A stretch of DNA of 64,000 nt from Candidatus Zixiibacteriota bacterium (GCA_024277855.1 JAJRUJ010000075.1:30401-94400), one strand, 5' to 3'; positions 8,351-18,602 are shown, numbered from the stretch's first letter. The notes: a model not told the origin generated them from the sequence alone. Program-made: numbers and translations.

Positions 8351-9050
8351 AGCCACCTCCGTGGGCAGTAGAGGGTCTCCTGACCGGCCTCTCTTTCCCT
8401 TGAAATCAGCATAACGATAAATAATATAAAAAGTTACGTGAAAACTCAAGGGCGAGTTTCGAAACCATCCTATTTAGTTAAGCGACCGTATGATTTTCAT
8501 AGCGTTAGGAAAATCAACAGATGTGCCAAACCCCTCTCTTCGTGGTTAAAGTTCTCGACTCCCTTAACTCAATACAACAACGTGGGTTAGGAGAACTGTT
8601 CTGCCAATGATCGCTGTGATATCAATATCCCCTCATCCCTCTGTGAGGCCCATTTCCCCAACCTGGTCTGCCGAATACGGCAAAAAATGCAGTCATAATC
8701 GCAGCTAACCGGTATCGACAAGCCCCCCTCTCGACCGTTGCTTCAAGTTCCCCTGCCACTATAGTATACAGCTTTTTTGACAAGATGTCTCCAGAAAATT
8801 GCAATTTGTGCTATTTTTCTCTTGCCGGGTTGGCTGGGGGGCTGGAAGGACCGGCAGTCCGGGAAAAAACCGACGTCGATAGTGTAAATCCGAGGATTTA
8901 AGAACCGGTCAGTACTGTAGGAAATGGCGGGCTTGCGGATTGTCGGGTGAGAAAAACGGTAGAATATGCGTCGATGATTACAAATGCCGCACTCTGCATG
9001 CCTGTCCGGGTGCCGATTCCCGGACAGACACGCAAATGCGAGCCGGTAAT
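8351..9050. other. Long intergenic region without a recognisable gene
   Basis: About 700 bases of mixed composition. Short ORFs here have no ribosome sites or protein-like composition. A plus-strand TTGACA occurs near 8780 with no convincing -10. A small inverted repeat around TGTCCGGG...CCCGGACA (9002-9026) lies just after the ferredoxin stop codon in the minus direction and could act as its terminator, though no T-run follows. Confidence 0.4.
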
Positions 9051-9284
9051 TTACTCGCCGTCGTCACCGATTGATTCATTGGGGCAGCCGTCCATCGCCT
9101 CTTTACAGGCCTCGAGTTCCTCGTCGTTTTCCGGCTGCTTATAGACGTACGCATGGTCTTCATCGTCATCCATTTTGAAATTGTCCTCGGCTACCGTGAT
9201 ACAAACTTGGCAGGCATCACAGGTTGAATCCACATAGAATTTTCCGGGGACATTTTCCGGTTGCTTGTCCTCGCGGTCGGCCAT
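9051..9284 (-). CDS. Small acidic [4Fe-4S] ferredoxin
   Basis: A 77-residue electron carrier. Three cysteines sit in TCDACQVC and the fourth in DGCPNES near the end, the arrangement of single-cluster bacterial and archaeal ferredoxins (Fer4_13-like). The protein is very acidic (FKMDDDEDHAY, ESIGDDGE). A clear GGAGGTGAG site precedes the ATG. It stands alone between ppdK and purA, so its partner enzyme cannot be read from context. The low-potential ATPase/dehydratase pair at 2-4 kb would need such a donor, but that link is only a guess. Confidence 0.9.
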   Translation of the reverse strand: MADREDKQPENVPGKFYVDSTCDACQVCITVAEDNFKMDDDEDHAYVYKQPENDEELEACKEAMDGCPNESIGDDGE

Positions 9285-9580
9285 GGTGTCTCACCTCCAT
9301 CGTACCGGCTGTCTCCGGCCGGGCTGGCCGGTACAGCGGACTTTCGATTGTAGAGTACATGTTTCCTTGTTGGTTTCTTCAGTTTAACTTCCCGAAAACC
9401 GTCGCATTTGGCTCAATAAGAGCCGCTAAACTCCGTTATTCGGGTTACATCGTCACCTACATACGCAGTTTGGCGGCGAGTGATGGTCAAATTAGGCCGG
9501 GCGATATCATTGTTTGTCGATATCTCGACCGATTTACCGGTTCGTCATGCGGGTCTTGTGTTTATTAACCAAAAACGGAT
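9285..9580. other. Spacer between purA and ferredoxin genes
   Basis: About 300 bases with no supportable gene. A plus-strand ORF crosses it (9224-9568) but overlaps the ferredoxin antisense and has no protein-like features. No terminator stands out after purA. Confidence 0.4.
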
Positions 9581-10861
9581 CTATATTCGAATGATCGTCT
9601 CGTTGCGTCCCGCGCCGGTGGAGACAATACCCACTTTCGCCCCGGCAAATTCTTCGATAAACGATAGATATTTTTGTGCAGTGGCCGGCAGGTCCTCATA
9701 GCGTGTACAGCCGCTGGTGGGTGTGCCGCGCCAGCCCGGCAGGGTGGTATATACCGGCGTAAACGATTCCAATTTAAACATATCCGGCGGCATATGCTCA
9801 ATCGTTTCGCTCCCGGAAGTGTAAGCGGTACACACGGGGATTCCGGCGAAATCGTCGAGGACGTCCAGTTTGGTAATTGCCAAATAATCCAGGCCGTTGA
9901 CGCGGACCGCATACCGCAGGGCGACCAGGTCCAGCCAGCCGCAGCGGCGCGGCCGCCCCGTAGTCGTGCCGAATTCATGGCCCGCCCGGCGCAGCCGCTC
10001 GCCGATTTCATCGTCCAATTCGGTCGGGAACGGCCCGTTACCCACCCGGGTGGCATAGGCCTTGGACACCCCGATATACTCATCTACCACTTTCGGTGAA
10101 ATCCCAAGCCCCGTAAACGCCCCACCGACTGTATTATTCGACGAGGTGCAGTACGGGTAGGTACCGAAATCGATATCCAGTAAAATCCCCTGCGCGCCTT
10201 CCAGCAGGATCGTCTTGCCGGCACGCCAGGCCTGGTCGAGCATCAGCGAGGCATCGGCCAGCATCGGCCGCAGCCGCTCGGAGAGTTGCAAAGCGTCAGC
10301 GACGATTTTTTCGGTGGTCAGTCCGGCCGCGGTGATCGCGTTATCGGTGCGATTGTTGATGTCGTCGACATTGACCTTGACGCGCCGGGTCAGGATTTCC
10401 CGGTCAAGCAGACAGGAGGCCCGAATTCCCTGTCGTGATATTTTGTCGGCGTAACTCGGCCCGATACCGCGCATGGTGGTGCCGATTGCCCCGACGCCGA
10501 GTCGTTGTTCATTGCTCTTTTCCAAAATTTTGTGATACGGCATGACCAGATGAGCCGACATTGAGACTTTGATTCGGCTCTCCAATGAAATCCCGCGTTT
10601 GGCGAGAGCGTCAATCTCCGCGAAAAGCTGGGGCAGGTCGAGCACCATCCCGTTGCCGATCACGCAGGTGATATGCGGATGTAAGACGCCGGTGGGGATC
10701 AGATGCAACGCGAATGTTTCATTCCCGATTTTAACCGTATGTCCGGCATTGGCCCCGCCGGAATACCGCGCGACGATGTCGGCCTGTTCGCTCAGGACAT
10801 CGACGATCTTTCCCTTGCCCTCATCGCCCCATTGGGCGCCGACTACACAGCGGTTGGCCAT
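9581..10861 (-). CDS. purA: Adenylosuccinate synthetase
   Basis: Joins IMP and aspartate with GTP to form adenylosuccinate, the first committed step to AMP. The 426 residues match normal length. Motifs: GAQWGDEGKGKIVD at the N-terminus (P-loop and catalytic Asp), GGANAGHTV, IGTTMRGIGPSYADK, EGAQGILLDIDFGTYP, TTGRPRRCGWLD and the guanine-binding TKLDVLDD. A GGGGGA site precedes the ATG. It begins 16 bases after engB ends, so it is probably cotranscribed at the end of the tig-clpP-clpX-engB run. Confidence 0.98.
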   Translation of the reverse strand: MANRCVVGAQWGDEGKGKIVDVLSEQADIVARYSGGANAGHTVKIGNETFALHLIPTGVLHPHITCVIGNGMVLDLPQLFAEIDALAKRGISLESRIKVSMSAHLVMPYHKILEKSNEQRLGVGAIGTTMRGIGPSYADKISRQGIRASCLLDREILTRRVKVNVDDINNRTDNAITAAGLTTEKIVADALQLSERLRPMLADASLMLDQAWRAGKTILLEGAQGILLDIDFGTYPYCTSSNNTVGGAFTGLGISPKVVDEYIGVSKAYATRVGNGPFPTELDDEIGERLRRAGHEFGTTTGRPRRCGWLDLVALRYAVRVNGLDYLAITKLDVLDDFAGIPVCTAYTSGSETIEHMPPDMFKLESFTPVYTTLPGWRGTPTSGCTRYEDLPATAQKYLSFIEEFAGAKVGIVSTGAGRNETIIRI

Positions 10862-10877
10862 GCGTTTTCCCCCGACA

Positions 10878-11444
10878 TCAAGTATTAGTTCTTATCCAGC
10901 TTAACACTTCGTTTTTTCCGATTTTCTTTGTGGCCGAGAACCAAACCGGTTTTGGGCCGTTGGTCAAAATCGAGGTGAATTCGCGCAACGACTTCTGCCG
11001 GCCGTTACCGGAAAGTTTATCCGCCTTGGTCAGCACCGGTAAATATGGCCGCCCCCATCGGCGTAGCCAGGCCCACCAGGCAAGATCCACCGCATCGGGT
11101 TTCCGCCGGCAGTCGAACAGGCAAACCAGTGCCTGGGGAATGTCGGGCCGGGCCAGATAGGCCTCGGTTAATTTTGACCAGGCATCCCGCTGGGTTTTCG
11201 ATACTTTGGCAAAGCCATATCCCGGCAGGTCGACAAAATAGTATTTCTCGTCGAGTAAAAACAAGTTCAGACAGCGGGTTTTGCCGGGTGTGCCGGATAC
11301 CTTGGCGAGTTTTTTCCGGCCGGTGAGGATGTTGAGCATCGTCGATTTGCCCACATTCGACCGGCCGGCAAACGCGATCTGCGGCCGGCCGTCGGACGGC
11401 ATCTCTTTCAGATCGTAGATCCCTTTGACGAATACCGCTTCCAT
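10878..11444 (-). CDS. engB: Ribosome-biogenesis GTPase EngB/YsxC
   Basis: GTPase needed for late assembly of the large ribosomal subunit. In 188 residues it shows G1 GRSNVGKSTML, a G3 DLPGYGFAKV typical of this family, and G4 TKADK, with G5-like FSATKKIG near the end. Length is usual for EngB (about 195). It sits between clpX and purA on the same strand. The ATG at 11444 starts MEAVFVKG, which fits the family's short N-terminal strand, although its ribosome site is weak. Confidence 0.95.
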   Translation of the reverse strand: MEAVFVKGIYDLKEMPSDGRPQIAFAGRSNVGKSTMLNILTGRKKLAKVSGTPGKTRCLNLFLLDEKYYFVDLPGYGFAKVSKTQRDAWSKLTEAYLARPDIPQALVCLFDCRRKPDAVDLAWWAWLRRWGRPYLPVLTKADKLSGNGRQKSLREFTSILTNGPKPVWFSATKKIGKNEVLSWIRTNT

Positions 11445-11523
11445 CGGTCGTTCTATCCGGTATCAGACTCGCATCTCATTCCCGGTCACACCACACCATT
11501 GTGCGGGCAGGCCCACTGGGTGA

Positions 11524-12804
11524 TCAGGCGGACTTTTTGGATTGTCTCTTGGCGTATTTGATTTTCGGCGGTCCCTCGCCGTGAACGACGTCAGCGGTAA
11601 CCACTACGCGGACAACATTGGCTTTCGACGGGATGTCGTACATGATATCCAGCATCGTCCGTTCCAGAATCGAGCGCAGACCGCGCGCACCCGTTTTATA
11701 TTTCCGGGCCTTCTCGACGACAACCTCCAGCGCCTCATCGGTAAATTCGAGGTCGACATCTTCCATCTTCAACAGTGTTTGATACTGTTTAAGCACCGCG
11801 TTTTCCGGCTTGGTCAGGATGGTCAAAAGGGCGTCTTTGTCAAGGTCTTCCAGCGCCGCGGCTACCGGCAGCCGTCCGACCAACTCGGGAATCAGCCCGT
11901 AACTGAGCAGGTCTTCGGCCTCGACCTGCGTCAGAATTTCCGCATCGGATAAATTTGTCGTTTGGGTGGCTTCCGTGTTGAAACCGACATGTTTTTTGCC
12001 CAGCCGCCGCTTGATGATCTTATCCAGCCCGACAAACGCCCCGCCGCAAATAAAAAGAATGTTGCGGGTGTCCAGTTTGATGTACGATTGCTCGGGGTGT
12101 TTGCGGCCGCCTTTAGGCGGGACATTGGCCACGGTTCCTTCCAGGATTTTCAACAATGCCTGCTGTACCCCTTCGCCGGAAACATCGCGGGTAATCGAGG
12201 GGTTGGCGTCTTTGCGGGCAATTTTATCCAACTCATCGATATAAATAATCCCCCGCTCGGCACGTTTCTGCTGGTAGTCGGCGGACTGCAGCAGCCGCAC
12301 CAGAATATTTTCCACATCTTCACCGACATACCCCGCCTCGGTGAGCACCGTAGCATCGGCAATACAAAACGGGACTTTCAACATCCGCGCCAGGGTCTGG
12401 GCGATCAGGGTTTTACCCGTGCCCGTCGAACCCAACAGGAGAATATTCGATTTATCCAACTCGATTTTCTCCTGCCACTCGGGGAAGAAAACCCGCTTGT
12501 AGTGATTATAGACCGCCACCGACACGGTCTTTTTGGCCTGTTGTTGACCGATCACGTGCCGGTCCAGGAAGGCGGTGATTTCGACCGGTGTGGGGAGTTT
12601 TTCCTTATTCAGGTCTTCAGCCGGTTCACTCTGGTCGGGAATTTGCAGAAGTTCGTAGCAGGTCGTGACACATTCGTCGCAGATCAATGCGCCAAGACCG
12701 GAAAACATTTTCCGGGCTTTGGCCGGCTCGCGACCGCAAAACGAACAGCGGTCCTTGAAAAACGCATCTTTGTCGACCGGCTTGCGCGGCTTTTTCCCCG
12801 CCAT
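11524..12804 (-). CDS. clpX: ATP-dependent protease ATPase subunit ClpX
   Basis: AAA+ unfoldase that feeds tagged proteins to ClpP. The ATG at 12804 ([10 protein letters not shown]) has an AGGAAAGGAAAG site and gives 426 residues; the longer track ORF adds 39 codons with no family match. Domain order: N-terminal zinc-binding domain ([10 protein letters not shown] and CDECV), Walker [12 protein letters not shown], pore loop GYVGEDVE, Walker [10 protein letters not shown], then sensor regions ending in [11 protein letters not shown]. It follows clpP by 88 bases, with a strong hairpin between them that may tune the ratio of the two proteins. Confidence 0.98.
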   Translation of the reverse strand: MAGKKPRKPVDKDAFFKDRCSFCGREPAKARKMFSGLGALICDECVTTCYELLQIPDQSEPAEDLNKEKLPTPVEITAFLDRHVIGQQQAKKTVSVAVYNHYKRVFFPEWQEKIELDKSNILLLGSTGTGKTLIAQTLARMLKVPFCIADATVLTEAGYVGEDVENILVRLLQSADYQQKRAERGIIYIDELDKIARKDANPSITRDVSGEGVQQALLKILEGTVANVPPKGGRKHPEQSYIKLDTRNILFICGGAFVGLDKIIKRRLGKKHVGFNTEATQTTNLSDAEILTQVEAEDLLSYGLIPELVGRLPVAAALEDLDKDALLTILTKPENAVLKQYQTLLKMEDVDLEFTDEALEVVVEKARKYKTGARGLRSILERTMLDIMYDIPSKANVVRVVVTADVVHGEGPPKIKYAKRQSKKSA

Positions 12805-12837
12805 GGAGCTTTCCTTTCCTGAGACTGCACATACAAA

Positions 12838-12859
12838 GGGCCGGAAATCATTCCGGCCC
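12838..12859 (-). terminator. Hairpin between clpP and clpX, weak terminator or attenuator
   Basis: Perfect 9-bp stem GGGCCGGAA/TTCCGGCCC with a four-base loop. On the minus strand only TTTG follows, so read-through into clpX is likely; partial termination or mRNA stabilisation is plausible. Confidence 0.6.
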
Positions 12860-12892
12860 GATGGTTCTTTTATGCAAGTCAATATACGCCGA

Positions 12893-13489
12893 TTAAGATT
12901 CCGGCGAAACCTTCTTTTCATACACCTTGTCGATTATGCCATACTCCTTGGCATGCTCGGCGGACATAAAGAAGTTGCGGTCGGTGTCTTTTTCCACGGT
13001 GGCCAGGTCCTGTCCGGTATGCTTGACCAGGATCTTGTTCAACTGGTCTTTAAGCTCAAGCAATTCCTTGGCGTGGATTTCGATGTCCGAAACCTGTCCC
13101 TGGACCCCGCCCCACGGCTGGTGAATCATCACCCGGGCATTGGCCAGTGCCGCACGTTTCCCCTCGGCACCGGCGGTCAGCAGGATTGCACCCATCGAAG
13201 CGGCCATCCCCACGCAGGTTGTGGCGACATTCGCTTTGATAAATTGCATCGTATCGTAAATTGCCAGCCCGGCCGTAACCGACCCGCCGGGGGAATTGAT
13301 ATACAAAAAGATATCTTTTTCCGGGTCCTCGGCCTCCAGAAACAACAACTGGGCGACAATCAGGTTGGCGACATTGTCGTCGATTGGGCTGCCCAAAAAG
13401 ATGATCCGGTCTTTTAACAACCGCGAATAGATATCATAAGCCCGTTCGGCGCGGCCGGTTTGCTCGACGACCATCGGGATCAACGGCAT
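12893..13489 (-). CDS. clpP: ATP-dependent Clp protease proteolytic subunit
   Basis: Serine protease that forms the tetradecameric chamber used by ClpX. The 198 residues include the start [11 protein letters not shown], the nucleophile Ser in VGMAASMGA, the catalytic His in MIHQPWGG and the Asp in EKDTDRNFF. No long propeptide is present beyond the usual few residues. AGGAGA lies before the ATG. It is 27 bases downstream of tig and upstream of clpX, the common bacterial order. Confidence 0.98.
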   Translation of the reverse strand: MPLIPMVVEQTGRAERAYDIYSRLLKDRIIFLGSPIDDNVANLIVAQLLFLEAEDPEKDIFLYINSPGGSVTAGLAIYDTMQFIKANVATTCVGMAASMGAILLTAGAEGKRAALANARVMIHQPWGGVQGQVSDIEIHAKELLELKDQLNKILVKHTGQDLATVEKDTDRNFFMSAEHAKEYGIIDKVYEKKVSPES

Positions 13490-13516
13490 GTATGTTCTCC
13501 TTTACCTTTGTGTCGC

Positions 13517-14809
13517 TTACGGTTTGACGATCCGCGAGGTGAGCGTCCGTTGCTCATCCTCGGTCTCGGCATTGTCGATCAGAAAATCCAGCACCTTCTG
13601 TTCCAGTAACTCGGCGCGGACTTTCTCATCGTCCATCGGTTCCTGTTTACCTGTATCGGACTGTCGACGCGATTCCTCGAACACTTTCCTGATTGCGGCC
13701 AATTCATCGCTGGAGACCGAGATATTTTCGGCCTTGGCGACTTCGTGCATGATAAAATCCCAGCGGAACTGCTCTTCGGCCATCGGCTGGAATTCGGCCC
13801 GGACTTTTTCTTCGTCGAGCGGCTGACCGTCCGGGCTGCCGAAGGTCTTAAGTCGATCGACAACCGACTGCAAATATTCGTCTATTAAAGCAGGCGGCAC
13901 CTCGAATTTATTATTCTCGACTACGGCCTTGCGGACCTGTTCGGTCAGGTCCTTGCGGCTGTCCTGCTGGACCTTGCGCTCCAAGTCGAGGCGCACCTTA
14001 CCGCGAAGATCGTCAAGCCCCTCGAACGGTCCCAGACTCTTGGCGAACTCATCATCCACCGCCGGGAGTTTTTTCTCCCGGATCGATTTGACCCAGGCGC
14101 GATAGCGTACGGTATTCCCGGCAAAATCCGGCTGGGGATGATTAGGCGGGTAGGTTACCTCAATTTCTTTTCCTTCGCCGATTTTCATCTGGGGCAGGTC
14201 TTTGAAAAATTCCGGCGCACAGCGGTCTTCGGCCAAATCGATGACCTGGTCGGTGAATTTCTCCGTTTTGAGCCGGTTAAATTTATCGCTGATTTTCTGC
14301 AGGTCGCAGACAACCACATCCCCGGTCTGTACCGGCCGGGTCACGTCAATCTGCTCGGCCTTAACCTCCCGAAACTGGTCGATCGTACGGTCAACGTCCT
14401 CGTCGGTAACTTCATATACCTGCCGCTTCAAATTCAGCCCTTTGTAATCGGTAATTTCGACTTCGGGGCGGACAGTGATTTCGACTTTGAACGTGAACGG
14501 CTGGTTCTTCTCAAAAACAACGTCGCTGATCGCCGGGTCGCCCAAGGGGGTCAACTTGTTCTCTTTAACCGCGTGTTCGTAAGCGCCGGGCAGGAGTTGT
14601 TCGAGAGTTTCCTGACGGATTTGCGAACCATAGCGGGCGCGCACCATTTCAATCGGCGCTTTCCCCTGTCGAAATCCGGGAATTTCGGCCTGTTTTTTAT
14701 ACCCCTGGGTCACGGTGGCAAATGTCTCGTCGACGACCGTGCTGGGAACCTCGACTTCCAGCACCCGCACCCAGCCTTCTTTTTCGGTGATCTTAACCTG
14801 TGTTTCCAT
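13517..14809 (-). CDS. tig: Trigger factor, ribosome-bound chaperone
   Basis: Peptidyl-prolyl isomerase and holdase that meets nascent chains at the ribosome exit tunnel. The ATG at 14809 (METQVKITE) has GGGAG nine bases upstream and yields 430 residues, the usual size. The ribosome-binding loop is visible as IPGFRQGKAPIEMV. The middle PPIase domain follows a GDVVVCDLQ segment, and the long helical C-terminal domain ends near LTSRIVKP. The track's extra 18 N-terminal residues have no family support. First gene of the tig-clpP-clpX block. Confidence 0.96.
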   Translation of the reverse strand: METQVKITEKEGWVRVLEVEVPSTVVDETFATVTQGYKKQAEIPGFRQGKAPIEMVRARYGSQIRQETLEQLLPGAYEHAVKENKLTPLGDPAISDVVFEKNQPFTFKVEITVRPEVEITDYKGLNLKRQVYEVTDEDVDRTIDQFREVKAEQIDVTRPVQTGDVVVCDLQKISDKFNRLKTEKFTDQVIDLAEDRCAPEFFKDLPQMKIGEGKEIEVTYPPNHPQPDFAGNTVRYRAWVKSIREKKLPAVDDEFAKSLGPFEGLDDLRGKVRLDLERKVQQDSRKDLTEQVRKAVVENNKFEVPPALIDEYLQSVVDRLKTFGSPDGQPLDEEKVRAEFQPMAEEQFRWDFIMHEVAKAENISVSSDELAAIRKVFEESRRQSDTGKQEPMDDEKVRAELLEQKVLDFLIDNAETEDEQRTLTSRIVKP

Positions 14810-14953
14810 TACGTTGTGCTCCCGCCCGCCGGGCGTTTCCGAGCCGCCTGATCTTCCCGTCATCGCCGAAGTATGCGGTGTGACGGTTTTCTCACAATAT
14901 GTTTAGCTTACGCCTGTATCATCGGTCCGCTTGACAAAACCCTTGCGTCAAAA

Positions 14954-15035
14954 TGCGAAAGGGGGGATTTGAACCCCCATGGGTTACCCCACTGGATCCT
15001 AAGTCCAGCGCGTCTGCCAATTCCGCCACTTTCGC
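14954..15035 (-). tRNA. tRNA-Leu (anticodon UAG)
   Basis: Read on the minus strand, acceptor arms GCGAAAG and CTTTCGC pair exactly. The anticodon stem-loop is CTGGA-CTTAGGA-TCCAG, giving anticodon TAG. A long variable arm follows, as expected for leucine, and the T arm is GGGGG-TTCAAAT-CCCCC. CCA is not encoded; A is the discriminator base. It lies between the GT87 gene and tig. A hairpin at 15050-15068 (GCCGGCG/CGCCGGC) sits just upstream of it. Confidence 0.95.
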
Positions 15036-15130
15036 GCCCTTTAATTTACGCCGGCGCCAGACGCCGGCATGCCCCGGCAGGCAACACCCTCCGGGGCAAC
15101 AGGGGAATCAACAGAAACTCCGATTCTCGG

Positions 15131-16420
15131 TCAAGCGATATGTGGCGATGATTCACGGGATTGGGTCGACAGATATCGGCCCACCACGCCTGTCAGCAGT
15201 ACCCCGCCAAAAAATACGTACGACACCGGCCATGTAATTCCCTTTGCTGCCAGGGGGAAGATATCGAAATAATTGCTAATGAGAATGAATGATACGGTTG
15301 CGGGGATAAGCAGCGAACCGGAATAGTTTCGCTCACTGTCGGTAAATTCGCGATAGAGCCAGACAAAGACGAACAACGCCGGGGCAAAATGATGCTCCCA
15401 GGCAATTGGCGAGATCAATGTTGTGACCAGCCAGGCGAACCCGAATATTCCCACCGTGAACCCTGTCTGCCGTCGCATTCGCCAGGCCAGAATCATTGCC
15501 CCGAAATAGGTTAACCCGCCCGCGATGATCGTCCAGCTCTGTACCAGCGTTGATTGCGGTGCAATGCCGAACTGGTCAATCGGTGTGGCCAAAAACATCC
15601 GATTGAACAATCCATTAAACGATTGATTCGGATAATAAGCATAGCCCGACGATATCGCCGGGATCATCCTGGTCAGGTAATCGAGATGGTTTCCGATTCC
15701 GGCATAGACTACGGAAATCGCCAGTAGAATGCCCCCGGTGCCCAAGGCCCAGAATACCATCTTTCGCGAACTCCAGAACATCAGCGGCAGGATGAGCACG
15801 AGCTGTGGTTTGACCGCCATTGCTACAGCCAGGGCAATTCCGGCCGGGCCGGGCTTCTCTCTTTGGAGTCCCACCCAGCAAAACCCCAGGAGGCAGGTCA
15901 CCGGCAAGGTCGCCTGGTTTAACTGCACCGCTCTCAGCAGGGGATAAAAACAAATCACCGCGACAGCCAATCCCAGGGAATGCCGCCACGACAGTCTTGT
16001 CCGGTATGACAAAAATGACATGAGCAACAGGTACACCAAACCGTAAAAAATCCGATTGAACAGGGAGATTCCCCGGAACATATTTTCGCGCTCAAGACCG
16101 ATAAACGGTCGATACATCAACGCGGCGATCGGCGGATAAATAAATGCCGGGCCGCCGGTCATTGCCGGGTCATACAAACGCGCACGCGAATCCTTTGCCA
16201 GCGCCCCGGCCGCCCTGATACTCGGCCAGGGATCACTGAAATGCTGCAAATTGAATTCCATCACCGATCGCATCGCCTGCAGCCGGGTATCTGCGTACGG
16301 TGATTGCGAGACCTGGAATATCGAGAGCCCAACCCCCAACAGGCAAGCCAGCAAACTCAGCCTCAGCGCATATCGGGAGACGGGGCGTGATATGGTGCCG
16401 ACGCGCATGGTGTCCTTCAT
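15131..16420 (-). CDS. Polytopic membrane glycosyltransferase, GT87-like
   Basis: A 429-residue integral membrane protein with roughly ten hydrophobic helices. The first luminal loop has the GT87/DUF2029 signature region: an early Asp-containing loop (SPYADTRLQAM), then FIYPPIAALMYRPF near residue 93. GT87 enzymes use polyprenyl-phosphate sugar donors to add mannose or related residues to envelope glycans. No other glycan genes lie around it, so its acceptor is unknown. The start may be the first Met or MRVGTIS four residues on. Confidence 0.75.
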   Translation of the reverse strand: MKDTMRVGTISRPVSRYALRLSLLACLLGVGLSIFQVSQSPYADTRLQAMRSVMEFNLQHFSDPWPSIRAAGALAKDSRARLYDPAMTGGPAFIYPPIAALMYRPFIGLERENMFRGISLFNRIFYGLVYLLLMSFLSYRTRLSWRHSLGLAVAVICFYPLLRAVQLNQATLPVTCLLGFCWVGLQREKPGPAGIALAVAMAVKPQLVLILPLMFWSSRKMVFWALGTGGILLAISVVYAGIGNHLDYLTRMIPAISSGYAYYPNQSFNGLFNRMFLATPIDQFGIAPQSTLVQSWTIIAGGLTYFGAMILAWRMRRQTGFTVGIFGFAWLVTTLISPIAWEHHFAPALFVFVWLYREFTDSERNYSGSLLIPATVSFILISNYFDIFPLAAKGITWPVSYVFFGGVLLTGVVGRYLSTQSRESSPHIA

Positions 16421-16602
16421 ACCATTAATCTATATCGATCTGCCCGGCGCGCTGACAATTTCCCCGCCGTTTTCAGTCTGGCCCGTAGTCTGCCCGAGGA
16501 ATTGACAGGGGGGGAGTACAAACAAGACTTAATTTGTTATCAAACAATCAATAACGGGTCAGGCAACTATTGCCATCCCGGTTGGTTTTGGACAAAAATC
16601 GG

Positions 16603-16630
16603 TTGTCTGGCGAGGTAAAATAACTATATT
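16603..16630 (+). promoter_or_regulatory. Candidate promoter for the mutL-like gene
   Basis: TTGTCT (16603-16608) and TATATT (16625-16630) with a 16-base spacer, about 70 bases before the ATG. The rest of the 282-base spacer from 16421 holds nothing else I can name. Confidence 0.45.
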
Positions 16631-16702
16631 GGAAGGTTTGTAGAAGTGCCGGACGCACAACATATTAGTCGGGCCTAACCCAAAGGTGACAGACGAACAA
16701 TT

Positions 16703-18553
16703 ATGGTAAAGAATTTAAAACCCGAAGACATCAATGTCATCCTCGCGACCGACTGCGGGTCGACCACCACCAAAGCGGTCCTGATCGAAAAACGCGACGG
16801 TGAGTATCGCCTGATCGTACGCGGCGAGGCCCCCACCACGGTTGAAGCGCCTTTTGAAGATGTGACGATGGGTGTGCTCAACGCGGTGGGTGAAGTCGAA
16901 GAAATCTCCGGTCGCAAACTGCTGGATGATGACGGCAGGATCATCAGTCCGGCCAACGGCACCACCGGTACCGACATTTACATTTCGACGTCGTCGGCCG
17001 GGGGCGGTTTGCAGATGATGGTGGCCGGGGTGGTTCGTTCAATGACCGCCGAATCGGCCGAGCGCGCCGCGTTGGGCGCCGGTTCAATCGTGATGGACGT
17101 TATCGCTTCCAACGATAAGCGGCTGCCCCACGAACAGATCGAACGCATCCGTCTCCTCCGCCCCGATATGATCCTACTCTCCGGCGGTATCGACGGTGGT
17201 ACTACTACGCATGTTGTCGAAATCGCCGAATTGATTTCCGCCGCCGATCCCCGGCCGCGACTTGGTTCGGGTTACAAACTGCCCGTAATCTATGCCGGGA
17301 ACGTCGAGGCCCGCCCGGCGATTACCGAGGCGCTCGCGGATAAAACCGACCTCTCGATTGTCGACAACCTCCGGCCGGTTCTCGAACGGGAAAACCTGTT
17401 GCCCGCCCGCGAAAAAATCCACGATCTGTTTATGGAACATGTGATGGCCCAGGCCCCGGGATACTCCAGATTGATGTCCTGGGCCGATGCGCCGATTATG
17501 CCGACTCCCGGCGCGGTAGGCTCGATTATCAAGACCATTGCCGACCTCGAGGGAATCGAGGCGGTCGGCGTCGATATCGGCGGGGCGACCACCGATGTGT
17601 TTTCGGTCTTCCAGGGGGTCTTCAATCGGACCGTGTCGGCCAACCTCGGAATGAGTTATTCGGTCTCCAATGTTTTCGCCGAAGCCGGTGTGCCCAACGT
17701 GATGCGCTGGGTGCCGTTTGACATGGACGAACGCGACCTGCGCAACCGGGTCAAAAATAAAATGATCCGGCCCACCACTATTCCGCAATCGATGCAGGAG
17801 TTGGTTTTCGAGCAGGCCATTGCCAAGGAAGCCCTCCGCTTGGCCTTTATTCAGCATAAATCGTTTGCCACGATGCTTAAGGGTGTCCAGCAGCAGCGCA
17901 CGATTGCCGATGCTTTCGAGCAGACAACTTCCGGCGGAACCCTGGTCAACATGATGACTTTAAATATGTTGATCGGTTCGGGCGGCGTACTTTCCCACGC
18001 TCCCCGCCGCAACCAGGCGGCGCTGATGATGATCGACGCTTTCCAGCCCGAGGGAATCACCCGGCTGGCGGTCGACTCGATCTTCATGATGCCGCAGCTC
18101 GGTGTTTTAGCCGAGGTTCACCAGGCGGCGGCGACCGAAGTGTTCAATAAAGATTGTCTGATCCATCTTGGTACCTGTATCTGTCCGGTCGGCGCGTTGA
18201 AAAAGGGCACAGGCCCGGTGATGAATTATTCCATCGACCTGCCTGAAGGAACGCAGTCCGGCACACTCGAATACGGTCAGATGAAGATGTTTAAACTCGG
18301 CATGGATGAGAAAACCAGTCTCCCGCACGAGGTCAATGCGGTATTTGAACCCGAACGTAATTTTGACCTTGGCGCGGGCAAAGGGCATAAAATCGAAACA
18401 ACAATTTCCGGCGGGGTGGTCGGGATCATCCTCGACGGCCGCGGGCGGCCGTTCTCACCGCCGAAAGACAACGCGACACGCGTAGCCAAACTCAAAGAGT
18501 GGATGGCCGAGTTGGAAGTCTATCCGACCGAGGCGCTGGCAAAACTGACTTAG
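16703..18553 (+). CDS. MutL-family protein (glutamate mutase accessory ATPase)
   Basis: A 616-residue member of the MutL family found beside B12-dependent aminomutases; unrelated to mismatch-repair MutL. It has an ASKHA-type ATPase fold: phosphate loop ATDCGSTTTKAVLIE at the N-terminus, then SSAGGGLQMMVAGV, LSGGIDGGTTTHV, the second phosphate loop VDIGGATTDVFSVF near residue 290, and PVGALKKG in the C-terminal third. In clostridia it is thought to maintain the cobalamin mutase. No mutase, cobalamin or glutamate-fermentation gene is in the window, so this is an orphan with unknown client. The likely partner at 20418 is separated by an inserted gene pair. Confidence 0.85.
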   Translation: MVKNLKPEDINVILATDCGSTTTKAVLIEKRDGEYRLIVRGEAPTTVEAPFEDVTMGVLNAVGEVEEISGRKLLDDDGRIISPANGTTGTDIYISTSSAGGGLQMMVAGVVRSMTAESAERAALGAGSIVMDVIASNDKRLPHEQIERIRLLRPDMILLSGGIDGGTTTHVVEIAELISAADPRPRLGSGYKLPVIYAGNVEARPAITEALADKTDLSIVDNLRPVLERENLLPAREKIHDLFMEHVMAQAPGYSRLMSWADAPIMPTPGAVGSIIKTIADLEGIEAVGVDIGGATTDVFSVFQGVFNRTVSANLGMSYSVSNVFAEAGVPNVMRWVPFDMDERDLRNRVKNKMIRPTTIPQSMQELVFEQAIAKEALRLAFIQHKSFATMLKGVQQQRTIADAFEQTTSGGTLVNMMTLNMLIGSGGVLSHAPRRNQAALMMIDAFQPEGITRLAVDSIFMMPQLGVLAEVHQAAATEVFNKDCLIHLGTCICPVGALKKGTGPVMNYSIDLPEGTQSGTLEYGQMKMFKLGMDEKTSLPHEVNAVFEPERNFDLGAGKGHKIETTISGGVVGIILDGRGRPFSPPKDNATRVAKLKEWMAELEVYPTEALAKLT

Positions 18554-18602
18554 GAGTGATACTCCCAAAGAGCTTACGCTCGTAAATTAAGGTGGTAGGT
18601 TG

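Noticed and set aside
9224-9568. Plus-strand ORF between ferredoxin and purA
   Set aside because: Overlaps the ferredoxin antisense, has no ribosome site and no protein-like pattern.
11962-12822. Long plus-strand ORF of 286 codons opposite clpX
   Set aside because: Antisense shadow of a universally conserved gene.
16703-18553. Mismatch-repair MutL
   Set aside because: Motifs are those of the glutamate-mutase-associated ATPase family, not the GHKL mismatch-repair protein.
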